A stretch of DNA of 64,000 nucleotides, taken from positions 372,001 through 436,000 of the forward strand of contig NZ_NPKP01000005.1 in NCBI RefSeq assembly GCF_008329585.1. The letters are read 5' to 3'. A program made the translations under genes and the position numbers. Below the pieces are notes generated by a model, which made no database searches, was not told where the DNA came from, and saw nothing but the letters and a program-made list of their open reading frames with translations. Below, in pieces: positions 25,823 to 34,921 of the stretch. Position 1 is the first letter of the stretch; each line of letters begins with the position of its first letter. Source of the stretch: Mycolicibacterium sp. P9-22 (GTDB taxonomy: Bacteria > Actinomycetota > Actinomycetes > Mycobacteriales > Mycobacteriaceae).

Positions 25823-26833
25823 CTATTGGTGTGCTCCGGCGATACCCTCGCCGTCCTGGCGGGAAACGCTGCCGTCCCCGTTGGGTTCGTCGAAGCTGAC
25901 GCTCACCCGCTGGAAGCCCTTGGCCTGCTGCGCTTCGGCCTGCCCCGCGTACATGCGGCGATCCGCGGCCGTGAGGTCGACGTTGTCGGTGAATGGGGTG
26001 AGCAGCGCGCGCGGGTGCAGCCGGTCCACGCGCACCGCATTGATTTCGGCGCAGACCAACAGCGATGTGCCGACCAGGTACAGGAATGCCAACAGACCGA
26101 GCACGATCGCGAACACACTATTTGTCACGCTGGCCGATGCCACCACCGAAGAGACATAGGTCGCGCCGAACCATTGCAGCAGCTGCCACAACATCGCGGC
26201 GGTCACAGCTCCGGGCAACACCTGCAACACGGTCAGCGAGCGCACCGTGGTGACGCGGAAGGCGACGACGCAGACCGCGGTGTTCAGGACCAGTGACGCG
26301 ACGACCACGCCGCCGGTGCCCACGATGCCCAAGTTCGCCCAGTTCTTTCCGACGGCGGTGAGCACCGTGGTCCCGATGAGGGCCGTTCCCAGCACGATCA
26401 GCAACATCAGGCTGCGCAGGCGTGCCTTGATGGGGTCCGGCCGTACATATCTCGGCACGGCCCAGACGGTGTCCATCGCATTCTGCAGCGCCGTGCCGAC
26501 GCCGAGACCGCCGTAGAGCGCGCCGGCAACGCCGATCACCACCGCCGCGGTGCCACCGCTGAGGGCGTCCGGTTCGCTGAGCTGGTTGCCGAGCAGCGGG
26601 AGCTGGCTGATCGCGGACTCGACGATCTGCTCGCGCCATTCCGGCCGGTCCCGCAGTATCACCCCGAGTGCGGTCGTGAGCAGCAGCAACAACGGGAACA
26701 GCGAGACGAAGGCGTAGTAGGTGATCAGCGCCGCGAGGTAGTTGGCCTGGTCATCGATGTACTTGTAGACCACCGCGACGAGGAAACCGGCCGTCCGGCT
26801 GCGTTGCTGCACACGATCGAGCCACCCCAGCAT
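25823..26833 (-). CDS. YihY/BrkB family membrane protein
   Basis: A 336-residue integral membrane protein with about six helices. The N-terminal block DDQANYLAALITYYAFVSLF with PLLLLLTTALG is the family signature. FGATYVSSVV and LGLLAFLYLVGTSLLVCAEI are in the later conserved region. Despite older names (ribonuclease BN, virulence factor BrkB), the family is of uncertain function, perhaps transport. GGGGAGG lies before the ATG. It leads an operon with the small membrane protein and the epimerase. Confidence 0.9.
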   Translation of the reverse strand: MLGWLDRVQQRSRTAGFLVAVVYKYIDDQANYLAALITYYAFVSLFPLLLLLTTALGVILRDRPEWREQIVESAISQLPLLGNQLSEPDALSGGTAAVVIGVAGALYGGLGVGTALQNAMDTVWAVPRYVRPDPIKARLRSLMLLIVLGTALIGTTVLTAVGKNWANLGIVGTGGVVVASLVLNTAVCVVAFRVTTVRSLTVLQVLPGAVTAAMLWQLLQWFGATYVSSVVASASVTNSVFAIVLGLLAFLYLVGTSLLVCAEINAVRVDRLHPRALLTPFTDNVDLTAADRRMYAGQAEAQQAKGFQRVSVSFDEPNGDGSVSRQDGEGIAGAHQ

Positions 26834-26942
26834 GAGACCTCCCCACCCACAGCGCGGCCCGGTGCCGACGGGGAGGAGTACCCGGTCGAGGCGCGGTTCT
26901 CACGCGGCATCCGGGCGGTTGTCACCGAGGCGACACCGTGTT

Positions 26943-26976
26943 GCTTATATTGTGAGCATATGTTCATATTGTAAGC
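26943..26976. promoter_or_regulatory. 34-bp palindromic operator upstream of the gntP operon
   Basis: The two half-sites GCTTATATTGTGAGCAT and ATGTTCATATTGTAAGC pair at 13 of 17 positions. The segment also contains a direct repeat ATATTGTRAGC. It is strongly A+T-rich against the G+C-rich background and lies 87 nt before the GntP ATG. A TTGCTT at 26941 could be a -35 box inside it. The IclR regulator at the far end of the operon is the obvious candidate to bind. Confidence 0.6.
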
Positions 26977-27062
26977 GTGGCGTGGTACGCGTCACAACTC
27001 GTTGCAGTTGTGGCGGGTCCGATATCACGCACCGAATCGGTGCACGTCGTTGGAGAAGGCGC

Positions 27063-28469
27063 ATGTCAGACATTGCGATCGTGGCCAACACCGCCGTGGC
27101 AATCCTTGCTGTCGTCGTGTTGATCGTGCGATTCAAGTTCAATCCGGTGGTCTCGCTGGTGCTCGGATCGCTCTACCTGGGGTTGTCCACCAAGCTCGGG
27201 ATCGAGAAGACCATCGAATCGGTCACCGGTGGTTTCGGCGAGATCATGGCGGAGGTCGGGCTACTCATCGCCTTCGGTGTCTTGATGGGCGCGATGCTGC
27301 AGGAGATGGGCGCCATCCAGCGACTGGTGGGGACCCTGCTCCGGCTGTTCGGGCCCAAACGCATGCCCTATGCGATGTCGCTCACCATCGCGACGTTCCT
27401 GCAATCCATCTTCCTGGATGTGCTGCTGGTGATGTCGGCACCGCTGGCTCGTGACCTTGCCAAGAAGATCGGCAAGAACGGCACCGCCCGCATGGCGACC
27501 GCAATGGCAATCGGCCTGGAGTGCGGCATCGTGCTGACAGTGCCCGGTGTCGGCGCGCTGGCACTGGCCGGCCTACTCGGTGTGCCGCTGGGCAAGATGC
27601 TGCTGTTCGGCATCGCGCTGGTCATCCCGACCGTCGCCATCTCGGTGGCCATCATGCTGTTCCTGTTCAGCCGCGGCTGGTGGGATCCCGAACGTGACGA
27701 ACAGCAGTTCCTGGGCGCCGAACCGGTCGCACCCGAGACGCCCGACGACGACACCGACACCGACGTGCCGCACAGTGCATCCGGTGCGGTCGCGGTGTCC
27801 ACCAAGGCCGCTCCGGTACGCGCCCAGACGCATCTGATCGTGCTGTTGGGCCCGCTGTTGGCATCGCTGATCCTGATCGCCACCGGCGCCATCCTCGACG
27901 TCGCCGGTATCCACACTCCGGTCATCACCTTCATCTCCCAGCCTGTGGTCGCACTTCTGCTCGGTCTCATCGGCACCAGCTTCGTCGGCCGATATGCATT
28001 CGGCGCCAAACACGTTGAGCGCGCGATCGCCACGGGGTTCAAGGAAAGCGGTCAGATCCTGATCCTCACCGGCGTCGGTGGCTCGCTCGCCGCCACCATC
28101 AACGCGACCGGCCTGGGCGACATTCTCGGCGGATACTTCACCGCCAGCCATGCCGCTCCGTTGCTGATGGTCTGGGTTGTCGCGGCGGTACTGCACATCG
28201 CCGTCGGCTCTGTCACGATCTCCGCCATCACCTCCGCCGGCATCCTCGCGCCGGTGGCACCCGTCCTGGGTCTGGATCCCGTCCTGCTCGCACTGGCCGC
28301 CGGTGCGGGATCCCTGTTCGCCGTCCACGTCACCAGCAACACCTTCTGGCTGTTGCAGTCACTGCTCGGTCAGAGCACCCGCGGCACGCTCAAGACCTGC
28401 ACCGTCGGTGTTTCCGTCGCCTCCGTCGTCGCGATACTGCTCATCCTCCCGATGAGCGCGATCGTCTGA
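27063..28469 (+). CDS. GntP family permease (gluconate/hydroxy-acid:H+ symporter)
   Basis: A 468-residue protein with about 12-14 hydrophobic helices. FKFNPVVSLVLGSLYLGLST and GGFGEIMAEVGLLIAFGVLM with GAMLQEMGA are GntP-family blocks, as is IFLDVLLVMSAPLARDLAKK. A charged cytoplasmic loop (about residues 215-250) splits the halves. The family carries gluconate, 2-keto-gluconate, D-serine and other small hydroxy acids. GAGAAGG precedes the ATG. It is first in an operon with a CoA-transferase, a HMG-CoA-lyase-like enzyme and a 2-hydroxyacid dehydrogenase, so the cargo is likely a hydroxylated carboxylate. Confidence 0.9.
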   Translation: MSDIAIVANTAVAILAVVVLIVRFKFNPVVSLVLGSLYLGLSTKLGIEKTIESVTGGFGEIMAEVGLLIAFGVLMGAMLQEMGAIQRLVGTLLRLFGPKRMPYAMSLTIATFLQSIFLDVLLVMSAPLARDLAKKIGKNGTARMATAMAIGLECGIVLTVPGVGALALAGLLGVPLGKMLLFGIALVIPTVAISVAIMLFLFSRGWWDPERDEQQFLGAEPVAPETPDDDTDTDVPHSASGAVAVSTKAAPVRAQTHLIVLLGPLLASLILIATGAILDVAGIHTPVITFISQPVVALLLGLIGTSFVGRYAFGAKHVERAIATGFKESGQILILTGVGGSLAATINATGLGDILGGYFTASHAAPLLMVWVVAAVLHIAVGSVTISAITSAGILAPVAPVLGLDPVLLALAAGAGSLFAVHVTSNTFWLLQSLLGQSTRGTLKTCTVGVSVASVVAILLILPMSAIV

Positions 28470-28493
28470 CCGGCCACCCACACAGGAACAGCA

Positions 28494-29717
28494 ATGAATC
28501 ACAACGAAATTCGTCCTCTCGATGGTGTCCGGGTACTCGAACTCGGCAACTACATCGCGGCTCCGACCGCTGGTCGCATGCTGGCCGATTTCGGCGCCGA
28601 GGTCATCAAGGTGGAACGGCCGGGAACCGGCGATGAGTTGCGCAACTGGCGTCTCTACGACGGAACCACCTCGATGCTGTACCGCACGATCAACCGCAAC
28701 AAGAAATCCATTGTGCTGGACCTCAAAACCGAGCGAGGCCGCGAACTGGTCCTGGAATTGATGCGTCACTGCGATGTGCTGCTGGAGAATTTCCGGCCCG
28801 GCACCCTCGAAAAGTGGGGTCTGGGACCCGAAGTCCTCAATCAAGCGAACCCCGACCTGGTGATCACCCGCATCTCGGCGTTCGGGCAGACCGGACCACT
28901 GGCCGCCCGACCCGGTTTCGCCGCGGTGGCCGAAGCGGTCGGCGGCTTGCGCGAACTCGTCGGTGATCCGGACCGGGCCCCCGTGCGGGTGGGCGTGTCG
29001 ATCGGCGACTCCATCGCAGGTATCTACGCCGCATTCGGCACGGTGATGTCGTTGTACCAGCGCGAGGCCAACCGCAACTCGGGTGGTGCGCCGATTGCGC
29101 TGCAACAGCGCATCATCGATGTAGCGCTCAACGAGTCCATCCTGTCGGTAATGGAATCCCTGGTGCCCGATTACCTCGCCTACGGAGTGAAGCGTGAACG
29201 GGTCGGGGGGCGCATGGAGGGCATCGCCCCCAGTAATGCCTATCCCTGCAACGACGGCAACAGCATCATCATCGCCGGCAACGGCGACGCGATCTATGGC
29301 CGCTACATGCAGCTCATCGGCCGACAAGACCTGGCAGATGATCCCGACCTGCAGACCAACGCCGGCCGTTGGTCACGGCGCGATGAGCTCGATGCCGCCA
29401 TCGGGGAATGGACCAGCCGACACACCCGCGACGAAGCCCTCGCGTTGCTCGACGAGGCCGGCGTACCGTCGGGACCCATTTACACCGCCGCCGACATCTG
29501 TGCGGACGCACAGTACGCCGCCCGCAACATGATCCAGGAATTCTCCGTGGACACCGGCGGTGACCGGCCCGCCACCGTCGGCTTCACCGGAATCGTTCCC
29601 GTCATCGGCGGAGCCTCGCTGCCGATCCGCAACATCGGCCCAGACCTCGGTGAACACACCGATCAGGTGCTGTCCGAACTGCTCGGCGTCGACTCAACCT
29701 CAGGAGCACACCGATGA
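28494..29717 (+). CDS. CaiB/BaiF family (class III) CoA-transferase
   Basis: A complete 407-residue class III CoA-transferase. Family blocks: LDGVRVLELGNYIAAPTAGR, FGAEVIKVERPGTGDELRNW, NRNKKSIVLDLK, ENFRPGTLEKWGLG. The catalytic Asp is in GVSIGDSIAGIYAAFG. It lies 24 nt after gntP and its stop overlaps the next ATG. It would load CoA onto the imported acid, using another acyl-CoA as donor, so that the lyase next door can cleave it (inference). Confidence 0.93.
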   Translation: MNHNEIRPLDGVRVLELGNYIAAPTAGRMLADFGAEVIKVERPGTGDELRNWRLYDGTTSMLYRTINRNKKSIVLDLKTERGRELVLELMRHCDVLLENFRPGTLEKWGLGPEVLNQANPDLVITRISAFGQTGPLAARPGFAAVAEAVGGLRELVGDPDRAPVRVGVSIGDSIAGIYAAFGTVMSLYQREANRNSGGAPIALQQRIIDVALNESILSVMESLVPDYLAYGVKRERVGGRMEGIAPSNAYPCNDGNSIIIAGNGDAIYGRYMQLIGRQDLADDPDLQTNAGRWSRRDELDAAIGEWTSRHTRDEALALLDEAGVPSGPIYTAADICADAQYAARNMIQEFSVDTGGDRPATVGFTGIVPVIGGASLPIRNIGPDLGEHTDQVLSELLGVDSTSGAHR

Positions 29718-30655
29718 ACCACACCTACCAACCTCAATCCGCCCTGCGCGACGTCACCCTGCGTGACGGTCTCCAACTGACCGGAAAGCTGCTGCCGACC
29801 GAACGCAAGGTCGAAATCGCGCGTGCACTGCTGTCATTCGGTGTCCCCGAATTGGAGATCGGGTCCATGGCCCGGGGTGACCTGGTACCGCCGATGGCCA
29901 ACACCCTCGATGTGATCTCCGAGCTCAGTGCCGAAGAACTCGACAAGTGCTGGGTGTGGGTCGCCACACCCCGCCACATCGAGAAAGCCGCCGCCGCAGG
30001 TGCCCGGAAGTTCCAGTACTGCCTGTCGGCCTCCGACGCGCACAACCAGGCCAATATCGGCCGTACAACCGAAGCGAGCCTGGCCGCCTTCCCCGACGCG
30101 GCCGCCATCACCACAGATGTCGGCGGCACCATCGAACTCTGCATCGCCACCGCGTTCACCTGCCCGTTCGAGGGCGAAATCCCCATTGACCGGGTCATCG
30201 CCATCGCCGATGACCCACGCACCGACGGCGCGGCAGATCTCGTCCTGTGCGACACCCTCGGCCAGGCCGTGCCCCGGCAGGTCAGCCAGCTGTTCGAAGC
30301 TGCCCGGGCACGGACTCCCCAGCGCCGCCTGGTTTTTCACGGTCATGACACCTGGGGGCTGGGGGTGGCGAACACGCTGACCGCCATCGGCGCCGGTGCC
30401 GCCATGGTGGACGGGTCACTCGGTGGGCTCGGCGGTTGCCCGTTCGCCCCCGGTGCCAGTGGTAATACCTCGACCGAAGACCTGCTCTTCGCCACCCAAC
30501 CCCATTGGTTCACACCCGAGGTCCTTGAATCCATGGTCGGTGTCACCGACAAGATGCTTGCCGAGCTCGGCGAGCCGAACCGTTCCAAGACCGCGCAGGG
30601 CGCCCGCTCGGAGGCCCACAAGTTCGGGTGGGTCATCACCGGAGGTCCGCACTGA
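29714..30655 (+). CDS. HMG-CoA lyase-like C-C lyase
   Basis: A 313-residue DRE-TIM-type lyase. Catalytic and metal residues of HMG-CoA lyases are retained: RDVTLRDGLQ at the start, the metal pair in FHGHDTWGLG (H-x-H), and the catalytic Cys loop GLGGCPFAPGASGN with the Asn that follows. True HMG-CoA lyase gives acetyl-CoA and acetoacetate; relatives cleave other 3-hydroxyacyl-CoAs, giving acetyl-CoA or propionyl-CoA plus a keto acid. The operon (GntP, CoA-transferase before; 2-hydroxyacid dehydrogenase after) suggests a bacterial variant that cleaves an imported hydroxy acid after CoA activation. ATGA overlap with the CoA-transferase. Confidence 0.88.
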   Translation: MNHTYQPQSALRDVTLRDGLQLTGKLLPTERKVEIARALLSFGVPELEIGSMARGDLVPPMANTLDVISELSAEELDKCWVWVATPRHIEKAAAAGARKFQYCLSASDAHNQANIGRTTEASLAAFPDAAAITTDVGGTIELCIATAFTCPFEGEIPIDRVIAIADDPRTDGAADLVLCDTLGQAVPRQVSQLFEAARARTPQRRLVFHGHDTWGLGVANTLTAIGAGAAMVDGSLGGLGGCPFAPGASGNTSTEDLLFATQPHWFTPEVLESMVGVTDKMLAELGEPNRSKTAQGARSEAHKFGWVITGGPH

Positions 30656-31648
30656 ATGCCGACCGACTTCTTGGTGACCACCGCCCTGCCCGATCCCGGT
30701 ATGGCGATGCTGCATCAGGCCGGCACCGTCACACTCGCCGACACTCCACTGACCTATGCCGAACTGTCCGAGGCCTGTCGGTCCGGTGAGTTCAAAGTTG
30801 TGGTGGCGCAACTCGGTGACACCTTCGACGGCGCACTCCTGGAGCGAGCCGCCATCGGCGGCATCAGTAACTACGCGGTCGGAGTCAACAACATCGATAT
30901 CGCGGCCGCCACCCGCAACGCGATCATGGTGGGTAACACGCCCGGGGTGTTGACCGACGCGACCGCCGACATCGCCATGCTGCTCGTGCTGGCCGTCGCA
31001 CGGCGCTGTGTGGAAGCCGACCAGTTGGTCCGGTCTGGACAGTTCACCGGCTGGCAGCCCGAGCTCATGCTCGGCCATGACATCACCGGGAAAACGTTGG
31101 GACTGGCAGGATTCGGGCGCATCGCCCGTGCTACCGCACGACGTGCACTGGCATTCGGCATGGACGTGGCGTTCTGCCCGCGACCGCCCGGCGATCGCAC
31201 TGTCGACGACGGCGAACTGGGTGATTTCGCGGGCCGGGTTCGGCACCTGTCCTGGCCGGAACTGGTCGAGACGAGCGATTACCTCTCGCTGCATGTGCCG
31301 CTGACCGAACAGACCCATCATCTGGTCGACGCCGCGGTGCTGACACGTATGAAATCGTCTGCGATTCTGGTGAACACCGCGCGGGGACCGGTCGTGGACG
31401 AGCACGCTCTGGTCGCCGCACTCGAACGCGGCGAGATCGCCGGTGCGGGCCTCGACGTGTACGAGGCGGAACCGACGCTGGCCCCCGGACTGGCGGACCT
31501 GCCGAACACGATACTGCTACCCCACGTCGGCAGCGCGACCGTCGCTGTCCGGGCGGAGATGGCCCGGTTGTGCGCGAACAATGCGGTCGCCCTCGCCCGG
31601 GGAATCACACCACCGCATCCGGTCAACCCGGACGCCTGGACCCGATGA
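30656..31648 (+). CDS. D-2-hydroxyacid dehydrogenase (glyoxylate/hydroxypyruvate reductase type)
   Basis: A 330-residue enzyme of the D-isomer 2-hydroxyacid dehydrogenase family. NAD(P) motif GFGRIARATA; catalytic Arg in NTARGPVVDE, Glu in GLDVYEAEP and His in LLPHVGSAT. The ATG follows the lyase stop with no gap, so it is part of the operon. It could reduce the keto acid released by the lyase, or oxidise a D-2-hydroxy acid before CoA activation. Cofactor preference is not certain: CPRP after the second strand would favour NADP. Confidence 0.9.
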   Translation: MPTDFLVTTALPDPGMAMLHQAGTVTLADTPLTYAELSEACRSGEFKVVVAQLGDTFDGALLERAAIGGISNYAVGVNNIDIAAATRNAIMVGNTPGVLTDATADIAMLLVLAVARRCVEADQLVRSGQFTGWQPELMLGHDITGKTLGLAGFGRIARATARRALAFGMDVAFCPRPPGDRTVDDGELGDFAGRVRHLSWPELVETSDYLSLHVPLTEQTHHLVDAAVLTRMKSSAILVNTARGPVVDEHALVAALERGEIAGAGLDVYEAEPTLAPGLADLPNTILLPHVGSATVAVRAEMARLCANNAVALARGITPPHPVNPDAWTR

Positions 31649-31673
31649 CGGTCACCGACGGAAATCGGCTATC

Positions 31674-32459
31674 TCACAGGCCCTTCCGTCCGCCGAGGGT
31701 CCTCGTGACGCGCTCGGCACTACCCACCAACAGGTCCACCCACGCCTCACACTGAGCAAGCGGCATCCGCAGCGTCGGACCACTGATCATCAATGCACCG
31801 ACGATGTCGCCCGACGCGTCGAACACCGGCGCCGACAACCCTGATGCCGAGCCCTCCCGCTCGCCGGCGCTGATCGCATAGCCGTCCTCTTTGGCCTTCG
31901 CGATCAGCGCCCGCAACTCGTCGGGGCTGGTCACCGTGCCGTCGGTCATCGGCTCCAACGGGCCGGCAAGAATCTCCTCGGCCAGTGCCGGATTCCATGC
32001 CAACAACACTCGTCCAGCCGAGCCGGCATGCAGCGGAATCAGCTTTCCCACAGACATGTCACGACGCAGGGCGTGGCGGGTTTCGGCAATGGCGACACAA
32101 ACCCGGTAATGCTGCTCGACCCGGAAAAAGCAGGCCGTCTCTCCTGTTACGTCACGAAGCTCGGTCAATACCGGCTTGAGCACCGAAAGGATATCGAGGT
32201 CCTTCATGGCAGATGCCGCCCAATAGGCCATGCGCGTCCCCACCCGCACCTGATCCCCGACCCGGTCCAGAAATCCCTGAGCCGCCATGTTCGTCACCAG
32301 CCGTTGCACGGTCGACGTCGGGAGGCCGGTTGCCTGCTGCAGTTCACCCAGAGTCATCGACGGCCGGGACAACGTGAACGCGTCCAGGATCTCGGTGATC
32401 TTGCCCAGGACCAGCAACGGCTTCTTGTTGCTCGCGGCATCACTGAGTTCGGCAGACAT
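31674..32459 (-). CDS. IclR family transcriptional regulator
   Basis: A 261-residue IclR protein: winged HTH (LGKITEILDAFTLSRPSMTL; LQQATGLPTSTVQRLVTNM) followed by the effector domain (PLHAGSAGRVLLAWNPALAE; YAISAGEREGSASGLSAPVF). It converges with the gntP operon and is the natural regulator for it; IclR proteins usually bind a small carboxylate. On its own strand TAAAAT (32466-32471) lies 6 nt before the ATG with no Shine-Dalgarno, so the message is probably leaderless. Confidence 0.92.
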   Translation of the reverse strand: MSAELSDAASNKKPLLVLGKITEILDAFTLSRPSMTLGELQQATGLPTSTVQRLVTNMAAQGFLDRVGDQVRVGTRMAYWAASAMKDLDILSVLKPVLTELRDVTGETACFFRVEQHYRVCVAIAETRHALRRDMSVGKLIPLHAGSAGRVLLAWNPALAEEILAGPLEPMTDGTVTSPDELRALIAKAKEDGYAISAGEREGSASGLSAPVFDASGDIVGALMISGPTLRMPLAQCEAWVDLLVGSAERVTRTLGGRKGL

Positions 32460-32527
32460 GGTCGAATTTTACCTTCGCACAGCGGACAACAGACTCTCGC
32501 CGCGCAGTCGACGACGAGGTCCCCGAC

Positions 32528-32573
32528 TTGACCGGATGCTGCCTCCGCTTTATGGTTGGAGATACGGAGGCAG
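32528..32573 (+). promoter_or_regulatory. Promoter with inverted repeat before the TetR/nitroreductase operon
   Basis: TTGACC (32528-32533), 17 bases, then TATGGT (32551-32556) forms a plausible sigma-A promoter. An inverted repeat CTGCCTCCG (32539-32547) and CGGAGGCAG (32565-32573) with a 17-base spacer brackets the -10 box. The right part, GATACGGAGGCAGTATC, is itself a small palindrome. This is where TetR autorepression would act. Confidence 0.55.
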
Positions 32574-32604
32574 TATCCGTTTCAATTCGGTTCAGGAGAA
32601 GGCC

Positions 32605-33222
32605 ATGAGCACCGAGGCACCGCAGCAAGGACGCAAGGCCCGCGCCGATGTCCAGCGCAACCGCTCAGCGCTGCTCGATGCCGCGCAGAAGCACTTCCTC
32701 AAACACGGCGTGGGCACCTCGCTTGAGGCCGTCGCCAAGGAGGCCGGCGTGGGGCCGGGCACGCTGTACCGGCACTTCCCGACCCGGGAAGCCCTGCTGG
32801 CGGCGGTTCTTCAGAGTCGTCGACAGGAGTTGGAGACTCGCCGCGCGGAAATCGAGCGGATTGACGACGCGCTGAGCGCCCTGCGGCATTGGATGCGGGC
32901 GATGGAGGAGTACTTCAGTGCCTTCAGCGGCCTGCCGGAGCCGCTGATGGCCGCGGCCAGAGCTCAGGACCCCGACAACCCGTTGACCATCCCGTGTCAC
33001 GACATCATCGCGACAACAGACGAATACCTGCACACCGCGCAGCGCGCAGGGCAGGTTCGACCCTCGGTCCAAGGAGAGGATCTGTTCCTCGCGGCCGTCT
33101 CCGTGGCCTGGACCATGGGCGTCGGCAACATCGACAAGCCATCTCTGGACCGGTTGCGCGGACTCATCGAACACGGTTATCGCGAGACGGGCGACGAGCC
33201 GGGATCGAAGGCCAGGCCATGA
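32605..33222 (+). CDS. TetR family regulator
   Basis: A 205-residue TetR protein. The HTH is in LLDAAQKHFLKHGVGTSLEA followed by VAKEAGVGPGTLYRHFPTRE. The C-terminal ligand domain is of the common TLYRHFPTREALL subgroup. CAGGAGAAGG precedes the ATG; the stop overlaps the ATG of the nitroreductase. It probably represses its own operon of redox enzymes and responds to a small organic ligand or drug (inference). Confidence 0.92.
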   Translation: MSTEAPQQGRKARADVQRNRSALLDAAQKHFLKHGVGTSLEAVAKEAGVGPGTLYRHFPTREALLAAVLQSRRQELETRRAEIERIDDALSALRHWMRAMEEYFSAFSGLPEPLMAAARAQDPDNPLTIPCHDIIATTDEYLHTAQRAGQVRPSVQGEDLFLAAVSVAWTMGVGNIDKPSLDRLRGLIEHGYRETGDEPGSKARP

Positions 33223-33947
33223 CCATCGACACCGCATTCCCCGCACCCCTGGTGGAACTCCTGCAGTCGCGGCGTTCGGCACGGCAGTTCCTTCGGACAC
33301 CGATGTCCGCAGCCGATATTCGGGCGGTCCTGGAGGATGCGCAGCGCGCGCCGTCGAACAGCAACACCCAACCGTGGGTGGTGCACGTCGTCTCCGAGGC
33401 CAAGCGTGATGCGCTCGCCGCTGAACTGGTGCGCGCCTTCGAGGAGGAGCGCCTTTCACCGGACTTCACAGCCGATTACGGCCAGGACGTCTATCTACAA
33501 CGCTCGCAAGCCCACGCCGCAGTGATCTACGGGACGCTCGGGGTGGACCGCTCCGACGCCGATGGCCGCCGGGACGTGGTGCGGGACAATCTCAGATTCT
33601 ATGGTGCTCCGCACGTCGCCTTCTTGTTCATGCCGCTCCTCGGTGACGGGGTGCGCACCGCAGGCGACATCGGCATGTACGCCCAGAACTTCCTGTTGTC
33701 GCTGACTGCGCGGGGCTTCCACGGCATCCCACAGACGATTCTCGGGATGTACGCCGACGTTGTGCGCAGCGCGCTGGACATCTCCGATGACTACAAACTG
33801 CTGTTCGGTATCTCGTTCGGCACGGCCGACCCGGATGCGCCGGTGAACCGGATTCGGATGCACCGTCTGCCGGTTGAGCAGAGTGTCGTCATGCACGGCT
33901 TCGCCGATTCACCAACCCGGTTATCCGACCAGGGGTTTGAAACATGA
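33219..33947 (+). CDS. Nitroreductase family flavoprotein
   Basis: A 242-residue nitroreductase-fold protein. FMN-binding features: LLQSRRSARQFLRTPMSAAD near the N terminus, QRAPSNSNTQPWVVHVV, and GAPHVAFLFMP then AGDIGMYAQNFLLSLTARG later. These are the usual Arg, Ser-Asn-x-Gln-Pro and later contact regions. Such enzymes reduce nitro groups, quinones or enones with NAD(P)H. Overlaps by ATGA with both neighbours, so it is tightly coupled with the TetR and hydrolase genes. Confidence 0.92.
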   Translation: MTIDTAFPAPLVELLQSRRSARQFLRTPMSAADIRAVLEDAQRAPSNSNTQPWVVHVVSEAKRDALAAELVRAFEEERLSPDFTADYGQDVYLQRSQAHAAVIYGTLGVDRSDADGRRDVVRDNLRFYGAPHVAFLFMPLLGDGVRTAGDIGMYAQNFLLSLTARGFHGIPQTILGMYADVVRSALDISDDYKLLFGISFGTADPDAPVNRIRMHRLPVEQSVVMHGFADSPTRLSDQGFET

Positions 33948-34852
33948 GCACCGAGCGAAACTCGATCACCACGGTGCGGTCCGGGGTACTGGATGTCGCC
34001 GTCGAGCGACATGGCGACACCACGGGCTGGCCGGTGGTGCTACTGCACGGATTTCCCTACGACGTACGCGGTTACGACGACGTCGTCGAACACCTGTGCG
34101 CGGCGGGGGCGCACGTGGTCGTACCCTACCTGCGCGGCTACGGCCCGACCCGTTTTCTCGACGCGGCCACACCCCGCTCCGGCCAGCAAGCCGCGCTGGC
34201 CGCAGACCTGCATGATCTGATCGGCACCCTGCACTTGGATCGGCCGGTCGTCGCCGGCTTCGACTGGGGCGGGCGTGCGGCATGCATCACTGCCGCACTC
34301 TGGCCGGAGTCGGTGCAGTCGCTGGTGACTGTGTCCGGCTACAACGTGCAGGACATCGCGGCCGCGGGCACCCCGGCGTCACCGTCGTTCGAACGGAACT
34401 ACTGGTATCAGTACTACCTGCACGGCGCGCGCGGCGCGGCAGGACTGCAGGCGCACCGGCGAGAGTTCGCGCGGTTGTTGTGGCAGGAGTGGTCCCCCAC
34501 GTGGACCTTCACCGACGATCAGTTCGATTCCACCGCAGCCTCTTTCGATAATCCCGATTTCGTCGAGGTTGTCGTGCATTCCTACCGGCATCGCTACGGC
34601 CTGGTTGAGGGCGATCCGGCCTACCAACAGCTCGAGGACCTGCTCGCCGCTCAGCCACGCATCGAGGTGCCCACGGTCATCATCGATCCGACCCGGGATC
34701 CGCTCGTTCCCGTCCCACCGTCACGCGCCACGCATGAATCCCATTTCTCGGCGCTGCTCGACATCCGCGCGGTCGAGACCGGCCACAACGTCCCCCAGGA
34801 AGCTCCGCAGGCATTCGCCGACGCGATCGTGTACGCGCGCCGCTCCGCCTGA
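33944..34852 (+). CDS. Alpha/beta hydrolase (epoxide-hydrolase/dehalogenase type)
   Basis: A 302-residue alpha/beta hydrolase. LLHGFPYDVRGYDDVVEHL carries the oxyanion motif HGFP. The nucleophile elbow is GFDWGGRAA, with Asp rather than Ser, as in epoxide hydrolases and haloalkane dehalogenases. The late acid region is IDPTRDPLVP and the His is in ETGHNVPQEAP. Starts in an ATGA overlap with the nitroreductase. Substrate unknown. Confidence 0.88.
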   Translation: MSTERNSITTVRSGVLDVAVERHGDTTGWPVVLLHGFPYDVRGYDDVVEHLCAAGAHVVVPYLRGYGPTRFLDAATPRSGQQAALAADLHDLIGTLHLDRPVVAGFDWGGRAACITAALWPESVQSLVTVSGYNVQDIAAAGTPASPSFERNYWYQYYLHGARGAAGLQAHRREFARLLWQEWSPTWTFTDDQFDSTAASFDNPDFVEVVVHSYRHRYGLVEGDPAYQQLEDLLAAQPRIEVPTVIIDPTRDPLVPVPPSRATHESHFSALLDIRAVETGHNVPQEAPQAFADAIVYARRSA

Positions 34853-34921
34853 GCGCGGATGCACCTGGGTGTCGCCCACCACCCCAACCCGCCCTCGACC
34901 GGGCCGGGCACAACGAAAGGC

